Assembly: GCF_032918005.1 (NCBI RefSeq)
Contig: NZ_CP136628.1
Span: forward strand, 2,341,501 to 2,405,500
From: Bradyrhizobium sp. NDS-1
GTDB taxonomy: Bacteria; Pseudomonadota; Alphaproteobacteria; Rhizobiales; Xanthobacteraceae
Direction: 5' to 3'
Length of the DNA stretch: 64,000 bases
A model generated the notes under the pieces. The model was given only the letters and a program-made list of their open reading frames with translations. It did not search any database and had not been told where the DNA came from. The position numbers and the translations under genes are program-made. Position 1 is the first letter of the stretch. Every line of letters starts with the position of its first letter. Below, in pieces: positions 52,908 through 63,137 of this stretch.

Positions 52908-53324
52908 AGCCAATTCATCCCGTGCACGAAGATCGTCATTCATCATTATGATCCCGTCGTCTCGATCATCACAGACGCTGCCGAGCCCGTGCGGCCAAAC
53001 AGCGCGATGGAAATTATTCGATGCTGCGGGCCATCGACCGCGACCGCCCATAAAAGGCTCTCTGTCTCAAGTTGCCGCCATTGCGCAACCAATACGTCAC
53101 CGCGTCAGCTCCGCAGTCTGCCGATAGCAACCCGCGATCTCAAACTATCCCCATAGCCGCGCCACTGTGCATCTTCTCCCGCGCCTTCGTTCAATCCGGC
53201 TTTAATGAGGTCGCGTGATAAGCGCTTGCCGCGCCCTCGCGTGAGCGCGCCCTCACAGAACCCTCCAGATTCCCAAATCAGTGTGTTTCTGATTCACATG
53301 CTGGCTGGGCGGAGGCCAGCATGA
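52908..53324. other. spacer between IS91 and IS630 remnants
   Basis: No gene recognised. It probably includes the right end of the IS91-type unit and the left end of the IS630 element, but terminal repeats could not be matched by eye. Confidence 0.35.
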
Positions 53325-54249
53325 ATGGGCAAGCCTTACTCTCTCGATCTTCGCAAGCGCGTAGTGGCAGCGGTTGAGGGCGGAATGTCCCGCAATCAGG
53401 CCGCCAAGCAGTTTGGAGTGGCGATCAGTACAACGATCGGCTGGATGAATCGGGTCGATGAGACCGGCAGCGTTGCTCCTGGCCAGATGAGCGGTCACAA
53501 GCCGAAGGCGGTTTCGGGAAACCACGCGATCTGCTGTCGCAACGGATCAAGGACGGCGATTTCACCATACGAGGGCTCGTTGCCGAGCTTGCCGGGCGCG
53601 GCGTGAAGGTCGACTATCACTCCGTGTGGGACTTCGTGCATGCCGAGAAGTTCAGCTTCAAAAAAAGCGTGGTGGCTGGCGAACGCCATCGTCCCGACGT
53701 GGCGCGGCGGCGAGCCCAGTGGACAAAGTACCAAGGTCGCGTCGAAACTGAGCGGCTGGTCTTCATCGACGAGACCTGCACCCGGACAGACATGGCGCGC
53801 TTACGGGGATGGGCCCCGCGCGGGCACTGACTCAGCGCCATGGTTCCTCACGGCCGCTAGAAAACCATGACCTTCCTGGTGGCTCTGCGCCATGACCGCA
53901 TCAATGCGCCATGGTTCATCGAGGGACCAATCGATGGCGTGAGCTTCCGGATCTATGTCGAGAAGGTTCTGCTGCCGACCCTTCGTCCCCGCGATATCAT
54001 CGTCTTGGACAATCTCGGCAGTCAGAAGCAAAGCCGTGCGCCAGCTCATCCGCTCCGCCGGAGCCAAGCTGTGCCATACTCACCCGACCTGAATCCGATC
54101 GAATAGGTCTTTGCCAAGCTCAAACGTCTGCTCCGCAAGGCAGCCGCACGAACCGTCGATGCGGTCTGCGCCGCCATTGGTGAGCTCCTTGACGCCTTCA
54201 CGCCCGAAGAATGCGCGAACTACTTTAAAAACTCAGGCTATCGAAGCTA
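53325..54249 (+). pseudogene. IS630-family transposase, decayed
   Basis: The N-terminal HTH is clear: MGKPYSLDLRKRVVAAVEGG, then MSRNQAAKQFGVAISTTIGW. A frameshift near 53515 moves the next part (YHSVWDFVHAEKFSFKKSV) to another frame, VFIDETCTRTDMARLRGWAP carries the first catalytic Asp and ends in TGA at 53828, then MTFLVALRHDRINAPWFIEG and IIVLDNLGSQK give the second Asp. YSPDLNPIE ends at a TAG (54104-54106) where the family has Glu-x-x-(W/F), and FAKLKRLLRKAAARTVDAVC continues after the stop to ANYFKNSGY. Several stops and shifts make it inactive. Confidence 0.85.
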
Positions 54250-54597
54250 ATGCCATCACGCTTTAGACGTTGCGTTCGCGCGATCCAGCTGCGCACGACA
54301 GCGCCCTCTTTTAGTCCCACCACACCAGAGGCACAGAATATCCTACGTCATCGGCGGTATCGCCGAGCCCTCCGGCCAGTTGCTGAGATCCAATTCGGTC
54401 TCCCCGATTGCTCAGATGCCGACTTCGACATGCCGTTCGGAGAGCGCGGCCGTGAGCCCAGGTTCTTGCGCGCAGCATAGTCCAAGCGCAACCGAAGCGC
54501 CGTGTCCCGAAACTCCACATGATCTACTTTTCCGAAACGCCATTACGCGATGATTGTGCTCGTTTTGGCCAGAATATACTTGAAGTTTGACTAAGAA
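54250..54597. other. spacer with no recognised content
   Basis: Short frames only; I see no gene, RNA or repeat between the IS630 remnant and the IS66 scrap. Confidence 0.3.
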
Positions 54598-54657
54598 GGA
54601 ACAGGCTGCAGCTCGCCCAAGACTTCAGGATGTAGTTGAAGCTCTTGGGCGAGGTCG
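54598..54657 (-). pseudogene. scrap of IS66 TnpC
   Basis: The 60-bp stretch is similar to 46817-46868 inside the larger IS66 remnant (for example AGCTCGCCCAA and CTTCAGGATxTAGTTGAA in both), corresponding to the TnpC segment DLAKxFNYILKxWAS. It is a second, independent IS66 fragment. Confidence 0.6.
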
Positions 54658-54959
54658 GCGGATTCACGTCGCTCACATTTGAGACCCGGCACGTCTAGGG
54701 CAAATTAAATACTTCCGCTCGTCTGCACCACGCAGCAATCGGCCGCTGTGCTCAGCGCGCTCGAAGTACGAAATTCAGTAAGGAGGGCTGTTAGATGCAG
54801 GATTTAGCAGCCAGCGCGCCTTTCATTGCATGAATTGGGAGCGAAATTATGGGTACAGCCAAAATAGCAGTCGGAATGACAGGCGGAGCCGACCTGCATC
54901 GCGAGATTTCCCTGCATGCCGTTGTGTCCTCTGAAATGAGAAGAGCCGAAAGCATATCA
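54658..54959. other. upstream region of the thioesterase gene
   Basis: No separate gene seen. The thioesterase frame is open back to 54849, so translation could begin earlier (ATG 54849 or 54936), but the extra residues have no counterpart in TesB. Confidence 0.35.
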
Positions 54960-55844
54960 ATGTCCAATGGGATGACCGGGTGCCTCGCCATATTCGATCT
55001 CGAACCGATCGGGCGGAACGTGTTCCGTGGCGAGAGTCCGAATCCAAGCTTGCAGCCGGTATTCGGTGGCCAACTGATCGCACAATCGATGATCGCCGCA
55101 TCCCGCACGGTACAAGCCCGTGTGGCGCATTCCCTACATGCCTATTTCATTCGATCCGGCGACCCCACCGTGCCGATCACCTATGAAGTAGAAGTTCTGC
55201 GCGATGGTAAGAGCTATTCCACCCGCCGCGTCGTTGCGATGCAGAACGGGAGAGTGATCTTCTCCATCATCGTGTCTTTTCATGCCGGCGAGCAGAGCGC
55301 CTTCGACCACCAGGACATAATGCCAGACGTGCCGCCGCCGGAACAGGTCGCCCTGGACACTTTGTCTAAGAAGTCGATCTTCTCAGAACTGCCGGAAGGA
55401 GTCCGCCGGTGGTATGAACCCGATCGGCTGATAGACTTACGCCTTCCTCCAATAGAATTGCGTCCAGTTGAGATTGGCCAATATGTGGGCAAAAAGGCTA
55501 AGCACAGCAATATTCATTTCTGGATGAGGATCGCTGAGAAGCTTCCTGAGGATCCGGCTTTGCATATTTGCGCTCTGGCCTATGCCTCGGACTGGTCGCT
55601 GCTTGATGCTGTGATGGCACGTTATGGCCGCACGGTTCTCAAGGCCGATGATATCCTAGGGGCAAGCCTTGACCATGCGATGTGGTTTCATCGTCCGTTC
55701 CGGGCCGACGACTGGCTGCTTTATGCAAAAGACTCGCCGAGCGCGCAAGGCGGGCGCGGTCTCGCGCGGGGCTTGATCTTCAAACGTGACGGCACTCTGG
55801 TCGCGACGGTCACCCAAGAGGCTGCGATTCGCGAGCGCCGCTGA
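54960..55844 (+). CDS. tesB: acyl-CoA thioesterase II (TesB-like)
   Basis: A 294-residue double-hotdog thioesterase that hydrolyses acyl-CoA to free acid and CoA. Length matches E. coli TesB (286). Shared segments are FDLEPIGRNVFRGESP, VFGGQLIAQSMIAASRTV, HSLHAYFIRSGDPTVPITYE, VEVLRDGKSYSTRRVVAMQN and DHAMWFHRPFRADDWLLY. The catalytic set Asp-Thr/Ser-Gln appears as Asp in YASDWSLL, Ser in GASLDHAMWF and Gln in VTQEAAIRER. ATG 54960 was chosen by alignment with TesB. It lies 1.4 kb before the pim-like operon and may relieve CoA trapping during dicarboxylate or fatty acid breakdown (inference). Confidence 0.93.
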   Translation: MSNGMTGCLAIFDLEPIGRNVFRGESPNPSLQPVFGGQLIAQSMIAASRTVQARVAHSLHAYFIRSGDPTVPITYEVEVLRDGKSYSTRRVVAMQNGRVIFSIIVSFHAGEQSAFDHQDIMPDVPPPEQVALDTLSKKSIFSELPEGVRRWYEPDRLIDLRLPPIELRPVEIGQYVGKKAKHSNIHFWMRIAEKLPEDPALHICALAYASDWSLLDAVMARYGRTVLKADDILGASLDHAMWFHRPFRADDWLLYAKDSPSAQGGRGLARGLIFKRDGTLVATVTQEAAIRERR

Positions 55845-56239
55845 CCCTCACGTGTGCAAACGTAGCTCGACATGAATTTTGTCGAAGGGGAGAGGCCTTC
55901 CGTCCTTCCCGAAGTTCGGCGCTTTGAGAATTTCAAAACACGGGTGGAGGAAACGACGACTCGTCCGCAATCGATCTGGATCGAGCGCAGCTGCTCCAAT
56001 CTCTACAAGAAGTTCGTTGCGATCGCTGGCGCCGCCGCCGTGCGAACGACTAAGCATCTCAGTTGATATAAAGCTCAACCACATCCTCGACTTCGCGCGA
56101 AGTCCTTGGCGCGCGAGACGTTGAATCTCTGACAAGATGCGGCTTCAGCCCGTGCGCACACCGGAAGAAGATGGAGCGCCCGCCGTGCTGAACTATCGCC
56201 AAATTCTGCTGGCGGCGGGGCCCGGTCAGGCGGCGGCGG
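55845..56239. other. spacer between thioesterase and IS256 scrap
   Basis: No recognisable gene or RNA in about 395 bp. Confidence 0.3.
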
Positions 56240-56640
56240 TTAAGGGCTGACGGTCGGCCGGCTTGGCAATGACCTCCATCCCGTCGTTGAATTTCACACC
56301 AAGAATGAGTTTTGGCAACTGGTTGTGGCATCGAGGCGGCGCCAGCTTTTCTGCGCGCCCTCGACCAGTTGAAGACCACGGCGAGCGCGGTCCCTTCGAC
56401 AGACAACCCTTTCGATCGGATGGCGCGGTGGCGCACGGGGGCGAGGGTGCTTTCGCTGGGGTTGGTCGTCCGCAAATGTTTCCAGTGCTCGGATGGGAAG
56501 TCCTAGAATACGAGCCGCGTGTCTCAATCCTTGCGCCGGCAGTCGGCCATCTTCTCGTATTTCAGCGCGTAGCTCTCGATGAAGGCGTCGAACGCCAGCT
56601 CTGGGCGCGGTTTGTTTCACAACGAGTGTGCGAGTGAGCC
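56240..56640 (-). pseudogene. C-terminal fragment of an IS256-family transposase
   Basis: On the minus strand several frames give consecutive pieces of the IS256 C-terminus: FIESYALKYEKMADC, then FPSEHWKHLRTTNPSEST, VRHRAIRSKG, then QKSWRRLDATTSCQN and VKFNDGMEVIAKPADRQP. Intact relatives read EHWxHLRTTNPIESTFATVR and end with KFxDGxEV. The N-terminal two thirds, with the catalytic Asp residues, are missing and at least three frame changes occur. Confidence 0.75.
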
Positions 56641-57234
56641 GGTCGAGAGCTTTGGAGCGCTTCTGCCGACAGAACTCCCAAATTGGGAGAACCGCGAAGC
56701 CCTTCCGCCCAACTCACCTCGAGCCGGCACTGAATAAACAAACGCTCCGCTCTCGCGAACAACTGCTTTGCAGCTGCTAGATCCGCTGTCGCGCGCATGC
56801 CTCATCTCTCGCGAGAAATTGCATCCAAAGCGAACAACTCCTTTGCTACAGCGGCAAGCAGGACCGCCTAGGGTCTCATCTTGAAGGAGATGGTGATGAT
56901 TAGCGCCAGGGATCGCGCACCGGTTAGCTCGTCGTTAGCAAAAAGGGCGCCGTGTGGGCTCAAGATCGTGGGAGTGCTCCTTTGCGCAGAATTTCTCCGC
57001 TGACGGCGACCGTTTGCAGCTTTTGTGCGTCAGTCCAGTTTACGTCTTTTTTTCTCCCTCACGAATTGCGGCGCTGGGAGTAGAAGCTCTTGTTGGGATT
57101 GTTCTGGAACCGTATTGATAAAGGAGTCGCGCGCTGCTCCCATGGATCGTTATGTCTATGGCCCTCATCCTTAAGCACGCGAATATATACACCGGAAAGA
57201 CGGCGGAAGCAGAATTCTCTCTCGGGACAATCGA
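56641..57234. other. upstream region of the pim-like operon
   Basis: No gene recognised in about 590 bp. The promoter of the operon should lie in the last 200 bp; no clear boxes or operator were seen. Confidence 0.35.
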
Positions 57235-58437
57235 ATGGATATTGCGTTCACGAAGGAAGAGCGGGCATTCCGCGAAGAAGTCCGTCAATTTCTGCGAGAT
57301 AGCGTCCCGCTGGAGACGCGGCGGAAGATAATCAATGGCCGAACTCTTTCGAGAGACGAGATGGTCGCTTGGACGCGCATTTTGCACAAGAAAGGCTGGG
57401 CTGTGCCTGACTGGCCGAAGGAATATGGCGGAACGGGCTGGACCCCGGCCCAGCTTTATATCTTTGGTGAAGAGCTCCAAATGTATCCAGTGCGAGGGCT
57501 GCCCGACTTCGGTGCGTCCTTGGTAGGTCCGGTGATTTATACCTTCGGCAATGAAGCGCAAAAAAAGTATTACCTGCCGCGCATTGTGAATGCCGATCAT
57601 TGGTGGTGCCAGGGCTTCTCAGAGCCCGGCGCGGGCTCCGACTTGGCCTCACTTAAGACGCGGGCCATTCGGGACGGTGACAATTACATCGTCAATGGGC
57701 AGAAAATATGGACAACACTCGCGCAATTCGCCGACTGGATTTTCTGCCTGGTCAGGACAAATCCCGACGTCAAAAAGCAGCTGGGCATCTCCTTCCTCCT
57801 GATCGACATGAAGTCCCCCGGCATTACCGTGCGCCCGATCCAGCTGATCGACGGAAGCTACGAAGTGAACGAAGTCTTTTTTGACAACGTGCGCGTTCCT
57901 GCCAAAAACCTTGTTGGCGAAGAGAATAAAGGTTGGGGCTACGCCAAGTTTCTCCTTGGCAACGAGCGGTTTAACATCGCCAGCGTTGGCTCCGCCAAGG
58001 AACGCATCCGGCGTGTCAAGGAACTTGCTGCGCTGGCCTGTACGGGTGATGGACGACTTATCGATCAGGCCACCTTCCGCGAAAAGGTGACGGCCCTAGA
58101 GGTTCGCCTAAAGGCGCTGGAGATAACCCAGCTTCGCGTGGTCGCTAACGCAGCCAAACCGCAGACTCCCACCCAAGACCCTGCGAGCGCTATCCTGAAA
58201 ATTAAGGGCTCGGAGATCCAACAGACAACAGCGCAGCTTCTGATGGACGTCATTGGCCCCTATGCGCTGCCCTACCTGTCGGAAGACCTTATCCAGAGCC
58301 ATAACTGTCCGCCGATTGGTCCCGCTTGGGCCGCAGCTATCGCTCCTGCCTATTTCAATGCCCGCAAGGTCTCAATTTATGGCGGCTCTGACGAAATCCA
58401 AAAGAACATCATCGCAAAGGCGATCCTTGGTCTTTGA
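57235..58437 (+). CDS. pimC: pimeloyl-CoA dehydrogenase large subunit-like acyl-CoA dehydrogenase
   Basis: A 400-residue flavoprotein, first step of dicarboxylyl-CoA beta-oxidation. Segments KKGWAVPDWPKEYGGTGWTP, GASLVGPVIYTFGNEAQKKY, WWCQGFSEPGAGSDLASLKT, RPIQLIDGSYEVNEVFFDNV and ARKVSIYGGSDEIQKNIIAK follow PimC of Rhodopseudomonas and Bradyrhizobium closely. The usual catalytic Glu position (YEG in medium-chain dehydrogenases) is Gly here (YGG), as in PimC-type proteins, where the base lies elsewhere or is shared with the partner. The partner subunit follows by 91 bp. Electrons would pass to ETF. Confidence 0.9.
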   Translation: MDIAFTKEERAFREEVRQFLRDSVPLETRRKIINGRTLSRDEMVAWTRILHKKGWAVPDWPKEYGGTGWTPAQLYIFGEELQMYPVRGLPDFGASLVGPVIYTFGNEAQKKYYLPRIVNADHWWCQGFSEPGAGSDLASLKTRAIRDGDNYIVNGQKIWTTLAQFADWIFCLVRTNPDVKKQLGISFLLIDMKSPGITVRPIQLIDGSYEVNEVFFDNVRVPAKNLVGEENKGWGYAKFLLGNERFNIASVGSAKERIRRVKELAALACTGDGRLIDQATFREKVTALEVRLKALEITQLRVVANAAKPQTPTQDPASAILKIKGSEIQQTTAQLLMDVIGPYALPYLSEDLIQSHNCPPIGPAWAAAIAPAYFNARKVSIYGGSDEIQKNIIAKAILGL

Positions 58438-58528
58438 CGTCCTTTGTTGCTCGAGTGGGCGAAGCGCGTAGGCCTTTGTGCAGTGGGCTTAAGGGGGCTG
58501 GCACGGCCCGGTTCAGGAGATTTCACGA

Positions 58529-59713
58529 GTGGACTTTGATCTTTCGGAGGAGCAGCGGCTTCTTAAGCGCAGCGTTCACCGGCTGATGGCCGACAATTAT
58601 GGCTTCGATCATCGACGCAAGTACCAGAGCGAAAAACTGGGTTTTAGCGAGGCGATGTGGGCGCGGTATGCCGGACTCGGGCTTCTGGGGCTGCCGTTTT
58701 CGGAGGCGTATGGCGGCTTCGGCGGTGGCGCGGTCGAAATGATGATTTTGATGGAGGAGTTCGGCAACGCACTAATCCTTGAGCCCTACTTTGCGACTGT
58801 AGTGCTCGCGGGAGGCATCCTGCGGCATGGGGCAAGCGATGCGCAAAAGGCCGAGCTGATCCCGGCTATTGCGGAAGGGCGGATAAAGCTCGCGTTCGCC
58901 TACGCCGAGAAACATTCGCGCTACGATCTGTTTCACGTCGAGACGGAGGCGAAGGAGGACGGCGACGGCTGGTTGCTGAGCGGGGTCAAAGGCCTTGTGC
59001 TCCATGGCGATAGCGCCGACAAGATCATCGTGTCGGCGAGAACCGCGGGAGGGCCGCGGGAAAAGGAAGGGATTGGCCTCTTCCTCGTCAACTGCGATGC
59101 GCATGGCCTGATGCGCCGTGGCTATCCAACGCAGGATGGCCTGCGGGCAGCCGAAATCTCATTCGAAAATGTGCGCGTTCAACCCGGAAATGTCATTGGA
59201 GAGCCTGCGGGCGCCTTTCCAATCATCTCACGGGTCGCGGAGGAGGCGACCGCAGCTCTTTGCTCGGAAGCCGTCGGCTGCTTCGCAACAATGCAATCGG
59301 TCACGCTGGAGTATCTGAAGACGCGCCAGCAGTTCGGCAAGGTTATTGGCTCCTTCCAAGTGCTTCAGCACCGAGCCGTCGACATGTTCGTCGAACTGGA
59401 GCAGTCGCGCTCGATGGCGATGTACGCCACGATGATGGCAGCCGGAGATGCGACGGAGCGCGCACGGGCGATCTCGGCGGCAAAGTCCCAAATCGGTCAG
59501 TCGGCTAAGGCGATCGGGCAGCAGTCGATCCAGTTGCACGGCGCCGTCGGCATGACCATGGAGTACATCGTCGGCCACTACTTCAAGCGCGTGATAATGA
59601 TAGACGCTTTGTTCGGCGATGCCGAACATCATCTCCGGCGGCTGGCTTCACTCGGAGGACTGATCAGCGATCAAGAGAATGGAGCACAAAGCGGGATGTT
59701 GTCGCATGAATAA
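58529..59713 (+). CDS. pimD: pimeloyl-CoA dehydrogenase small subunit-like acyl-CoA dehydrogenase
   Basis: A 394-residue partner subunit starting with GTG 58529 after AGGAGA. It opens MDFDLSEEQRLLKRSVHRLM, has LGLLGLPFSEAYGGFGGGAV, GYPTQDGLRAAEISFENVRV, LCSEAVGCFATMQSVTLEYL and QQSIQLHGAVGMTMEYIVGH, all characteristic of PimD. It lies between pimC and pimF, overlapping pimF by eight bases. The two subunits probably form a heteromeric dehydrogenase for medium-chain dicarboxylyl-CoA. Fatty acyl-CoA substrates are also possible. Confidence 0.9.
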   Translation: MDFDLSEEQRLLKRSVHRLMADNYGFDHRRKYQSEKLGFSEAMWARYAGLGLLGLPFSEAYGGFGGGAVEMMILMEEFGNALILEPYFATVVLAGGILRHGASDAQKAELIPAIAEGRIKLAFAYAEKHSRYDLFHVETEAKEDGDGWLLSGVKGLVLHGDSADKIIVSARTAGGPREKEGIGLFLVNCDAHGLMRRGYPTQDGLRAAEISFENVRVQPGNVIGEPAGAFPIISRVAEEATAALCSEAVGCFATMQSVTLEYLKTRQQFGKVIGSFQVLQHRAVDMFVELEQSRSMAMYATMMAAGDATERARAISAAKSQIGQSAKAIGQQSIQLHGAVGMTMEYIVGHYFKRVIMIDALFGDAEHHLRRLASLGGLISDQENGAQSGMLSHE

Positions 59714-61790
59714 GGTCGTGAAACTCCAATATCATGATGAGGTCGCCATTATCACCGTCGACTATCCTCCCGTGAACGCGCTAAGCGCCGCGGTCCGCGG
59801 CGGCATCTTGGAATGTATAAATTTGGCGATTGCCCACCCCGAGCTGAAGGCGGTCGTTTTGACGTGCGCTGGCCGCACCTTCATTGCGGGTGCTGATATC
59901 ACCGAATTTGGCAAGCCGCCGCAGCCACCGTCGTGGGACGAGCTTCTGGCGGTAATTGAGGAGTCGCCCAAGCCCATTGTGGCTGCCATCCACGGCAACG
60001 CGCTCGGTGGAGGGTTGGAACTGGCATTGGCATGCCATTTTCGCGTCGCGACCAAGGACGCCAAGCTTGGATTGCCTGAGGTCAAGTTGGGCCTGCTGCC
60101 AGGCGGTGGTGGAACGCAACGCCTCCCTCGCGCCGTTGGGGCGGAGGTTGCTGTCAAGATGATCGTGGGTGGTGATCCGATCACCGCGGCAGAAGCGCTG
60201 AATACCGGTCTGATCGAGGACATCGTGGAAAGTCCGGCGACGGGCGGTGAAGCATTCGCTCGTAGGGTTCTGGCCGAGCAGCTGCCGTTGCGCATGCTCC
60301 GCTACGACGATACAAAGCTCGCCGCGGCAAAGGCCGACCGGTCGATTTTCACCAGAGCCGTCACTTTGATGACTAGGCGAGCCCGCGGGGCGGAAGCGCC
60401 ATTTGCTGCCGCTGACGCAATTGGCGCCGCGATCGACCTACCATTCGAAGAGGGGCTTAAAAAGGAGCTCGCGGGCTTCCGCAAGCTCGTCGAAAGCGAT
60501 CAGTCCAAGGCGCAGCGGTATGCATTCTTCGCCGAGCGTGCAGCGAACAAGATCGCTGGCATCCCGGACGGAACAATGCCGCGCCAAATTGCGCGCGTCG
60601 CAATCGTCGGGGCCGGCACAATGGGAGGCGGCATCGCAATGTCATTTGCCAATGCCGGTGTTCCTGTGACCCTGATCGAGACCACGGAAGCGCAGCTCAA
60701 GCGGGGCCTGAGTTTGATCCACGAAACCTGGAACGCGTCCGCTGCACGTGGCAGTATCCCCGCGGATGCTCCCGCCACACGGATGGCCCTGATCAACGGC
60801 GCAGTTGGCGTCGACAATGCAAAGAATGCTGACCTCATCATTGAGGCGGTGTTTGAGACGATGGCCGTGAAGAGGGAAGTCTTTCGCCAGCTCGACCGAT
60901 ACGCCAAGCCCGGCGCAGTGCTTGCGTCAAACACATCCTATCTCAATATGGACGAGATCGCGAGAGTGACAAAACGTCCGCAGGACGTGCTTGGGATGCA
61001 TTTCTTCTCGCCTGCCAACATCATGAAATTGTGCGAAATCGTGCGCGGCTCGCGAACTGCGCCGGAGGCGCTGCTGACCGCGATCTCGATTTCGCGCAAG
61101 ATCGCCAAAGTGCCGGTCGTCGTAGGTGTCTGCCATGGGTTCGTCGGTAATCGCATGTATGATCAGAGCGGCAAGCAGGCGGATAAGCTCCTGTTTGAAG
61201 GCGCGCTGCCGCAGCAGGTCGATGCGGCCCTGACGAAGTTTGGAATGCCGATGGGACCGTTCGTGATGAGCGATATGGCCGGATTGGATATCGGCTGGCT
61301 CTCACGCAAGGATCGGGGAAGCAAATCGGAGATCGCGGATGCGCTGTGCGAAGCGGGCCGCTTTGGCCAAAAGACCGGAAGGGGCTGGTACAAGTATGAA
61401 GCGGGCTCCCGGACCGCGATACCGGATCCCGAGGTCGAAAAAATGATAGAGCAGACGTTAACTCGGCTCGGGCGCAAACGTCGCGTCGTTAGCGAAGACG
61501 AAATCATCGAACGCGTGATGTACCCTATGATCAATGAAGGCGCGCGGATCCTTGAGGAGGGCGTCGCGTCGCGGCCGGGCGACATCGACGTGATCATGGT
61601 CTATGGCTTCGGCTGGCCGGTCTATCGCGGAGGGCCAATGTACTACGCCGATCAGATCGGACTAGATAGGGTCCTCGCCAAGATGAAGGAGCTCCACGCC
61701 GCTCTCGGCGACGATTTCAAGCCAGCCGGTTTGCTTGAGCAGTTAGTCGCGGAAGGTAAAAAGTTCGCCGACTTCAAGCGACCAGCGTAG
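59706..61790 (+). CDS. pimF: bifunctional enoyl-CoA hydratase / 3-hydroxyacyl-CoA dehydrogenase, PimF-like
   Basis: A 694-residue fusion enzyme from ATG 59706, overlapping pimD. Residues 1-190 form the crotonase domain with both hydratase glutamates: GNALGGGLELALACHFR and LGLPEVKLGLLPGGGGTQRL. From about residue 290 the NAD domain begins VAIVGAGTMGGGIAMSFANA, followed by LASNTSYLNMDEIA, the catalytic His in LGMHFFSPANIMKLCEIV, and a repeated C-terminal dehydrogenase domain with YPMINEGARILEEGVASRPG and GWPVYRGGPMYYAD. FVGNRMYDQSGKQADKLLFE is a PimF-type segment. It carries out steps 2 and 3 of the cycle and is followed by the thiolase after 141 bp. Confidence 0.92.
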   Translation: MNKVVKLQYHDEVAIITVDYPPVNALSAAVRGGILECINLAIAHPELKAVVLTCAGRTFIAGADITEFGKPPQPPSWDELLAVIEESPKPIVAAIHGNALGGGLELALACHFRVATKDAKLGLPEVKLGLLPGGGGTQRLPRAVGAEVAVKMIVGGDPITAAEALNTGLIEDIVESPATGGEAFARRVLAEQLPLRMLRYDDTKLAAAKADRSIFTRAVTLMTRRARGAEAPFAAADAIGAAIDLPFEEGLKKELAGFRKLVESDQSKAQRYAFFAERAANKIAGIPDGTMPRQIARVAIVGAGTMGGGIAMSFANAGVPVTLIETTEAQLKRGLSLIHETWNASAARGSIPADAPATRMALINGAVGVDNAKNADLIIEAVFETMAVKREVFRQLDRYAKPGAVLASNTSYLNMDEIARVTKRPQDVLGMHFFSPANIMKLCEIVRGSRTAPEALLTAISISRKIAKVPVVVGVCHGFVGNRMYDQSGKQADKLLFEGALPQQVDAALTKFGMPMGPFVMSDMAGLDIGWLSRKDRGSKSEIADALCEAGRFGQKTGRGWYKYEAGSRTAIPDPEVEKMIEQTLTRLGRKRRVVSEDEIIERVMYPMINEGARILEEGVASRPGDIDVIMVYGFGWPVYRGGPMYYADQIGLDRVLAKMKELHAALGDDFKPAGLLEQLVAEGKKFADFKRPA

Positions 61791-61931
61791 TCTCCCAGAC
61801 CGCTAATTTAGGGTAGCGGGTGAAGCAAAAAGCTGGGGAAGAGCCAATCAGCTCCGGTCTTTTGCCTCTAACCTCTCGCCCAAGTCGCAGCATGTTTTCC
61901 CGTAGGGAAGAAATTAAAGGACCCACCCCAA

Positions 61932-63137
61932 ATGCGTGAAGCTGTTATCGTCGCCGCCAAAAGGACTCCAATCGGCAAGGCTTATCGTGGAGCCTTCAAC
62001 AACACCCATGGCGCTGCTCTCGGCGGCGAAGCGATCAGGGCCGTCATCGCCCAAGCGGGTGTCGATCCGGACGAAGTTGATGATGTTATCATGGGGGCCG
62101 CGATGCAGCAGGGCACTACCGGCAACAACATTGCTCGGCAGGCCGCCCTGCGCGGCGGCCTGCCAAAAGCCGTCTCCGGTATGACGATTGACCGTCAGTG
62201 TTCGTCGGGCTTGATGGCTGTGGCGACCGCGGCCAAATACATCGTCCAGGATGGCGCTCCGATCGCCATTGGTGCTGGCGTAGAGTCGATCAGTCTGGTG
62301 CAGAACGACAAGTCCAACCACTTCATGGCGTTCGATCCCTGGCTAACCGAGCACGTGCCCGAGCTTTGGGTCTCGATGATCGAGACGGCCGAGATCGTAG
62401 CGGAGCGGTACGGCATCAGCCGCGAGGCCCAAGACGAGTACGCGCTTCAGTCCCAACTCCGCACCGCTAGGGCTCAGGCCGAAAGCCGCTTCGCTGACGA
62501 GATCGTTCCGGTCAACTCGGTGATGAAAGTGCTAGTCAACAAGGAAACGGGCGAGACAGCTGACAAGGAGGTTGTGATCATCGCCGATGAGGGAAATCGG
62601 CCGCGGACGACGCTAGACGACCTCAAGAAGCTGTCTCCTGTCTTCAAGGGCGGCCGCTACGTGAAGGAAGGCAAATACATCACGGCCGGCAACGCCAGCC
62701 AGCTCTCGGACGGCGCTGCAGCGGTCCTGCTCATGGAACGTAAGGAGGCCGAGAAGCGCGGCCTGAAGGCTCTCGGTGCATACCGCGGCATGGCTGTCGC
62801 CGGCTGCGGGCCCGAGGAGATGGGCATCGGTCCGGTTTTCGCGATACCCAAGCTTCTCGAGCGCAACGGCCTCAGGGTCGAGGACATTGACATCTGGGAG
62901 CTGAACGAGGCCTTTGCCTCCCAGGTGCTCTACTGTCGCGACAAGCTAGGCATCCCGAACGAAAAACTAAATGTCTCGGGCGGCGCAATCTCCATCGGTC
63001 ACCCCTACGGCATGACCGGTGCCCGTTGCACCGCTCATCTGATGTACGAGGGAGGGCGCCGCGGCGCGAAGTACGGTGTGGTCACCATGTGCGTGGGCGG
63101 CGGCATGGGCGCCGCAGGCTTGTTCGAAATCTTCTGA
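61932..63137 (+). CDS. acetyl-CoA acetyltransferase / 3-ketoacyl-CoA thiolase, PimB-like
   Basis: A 401-residue thiolase ending the operon. The acyl-accepting cysteine is in [20 protein letters not shown], the histidine in [20 protein letters not shown], and the second cysteine in [37 protein letters not shown] is the conserved NEAF region. It starts at ATG 61932 after a TAAAGGA site. It releases acetyl-CoA from 3-ketodicarboxylyl-CoA. Sequence alone does not separate a pim thiolase from a general FadA; the operon favours the former. Confidence 0.93.
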   Translation: MREAVIVAAKRTPIGKAYRGAFNNTHGAALGGEAIRAVIAQAGVDPDEVDDVIMGAAMQQGTTGNNIARQAALRGGLPKAVSGMTIDRQCSSGLMAVATAAKYIVQDGAPIAIGAGVESISLVQNDKSNHFMAFDPWLTEHVPELWVSMIETAEIVAERYGISREAQDEYALQSQLRTARAQAESRFADEIVPVNSVMKVLVNKETGETADKEVVIIADEGNRPRTTLDDLKKLSPVFKGGRYVKEGKYITAGNASQLSDGAAAVLLMERKEAEKRGLKALGAYRGMAVAGCGPEEMGIGPVFAIPKLLERNGLRVEDIDIWELNEAFASQVLYCRDKLGIPNEKLNVSGGAISIGHPYGMTGARCTAHLMYEGGRRGAKYGVVTMCVGGGMGAAGLFEIF

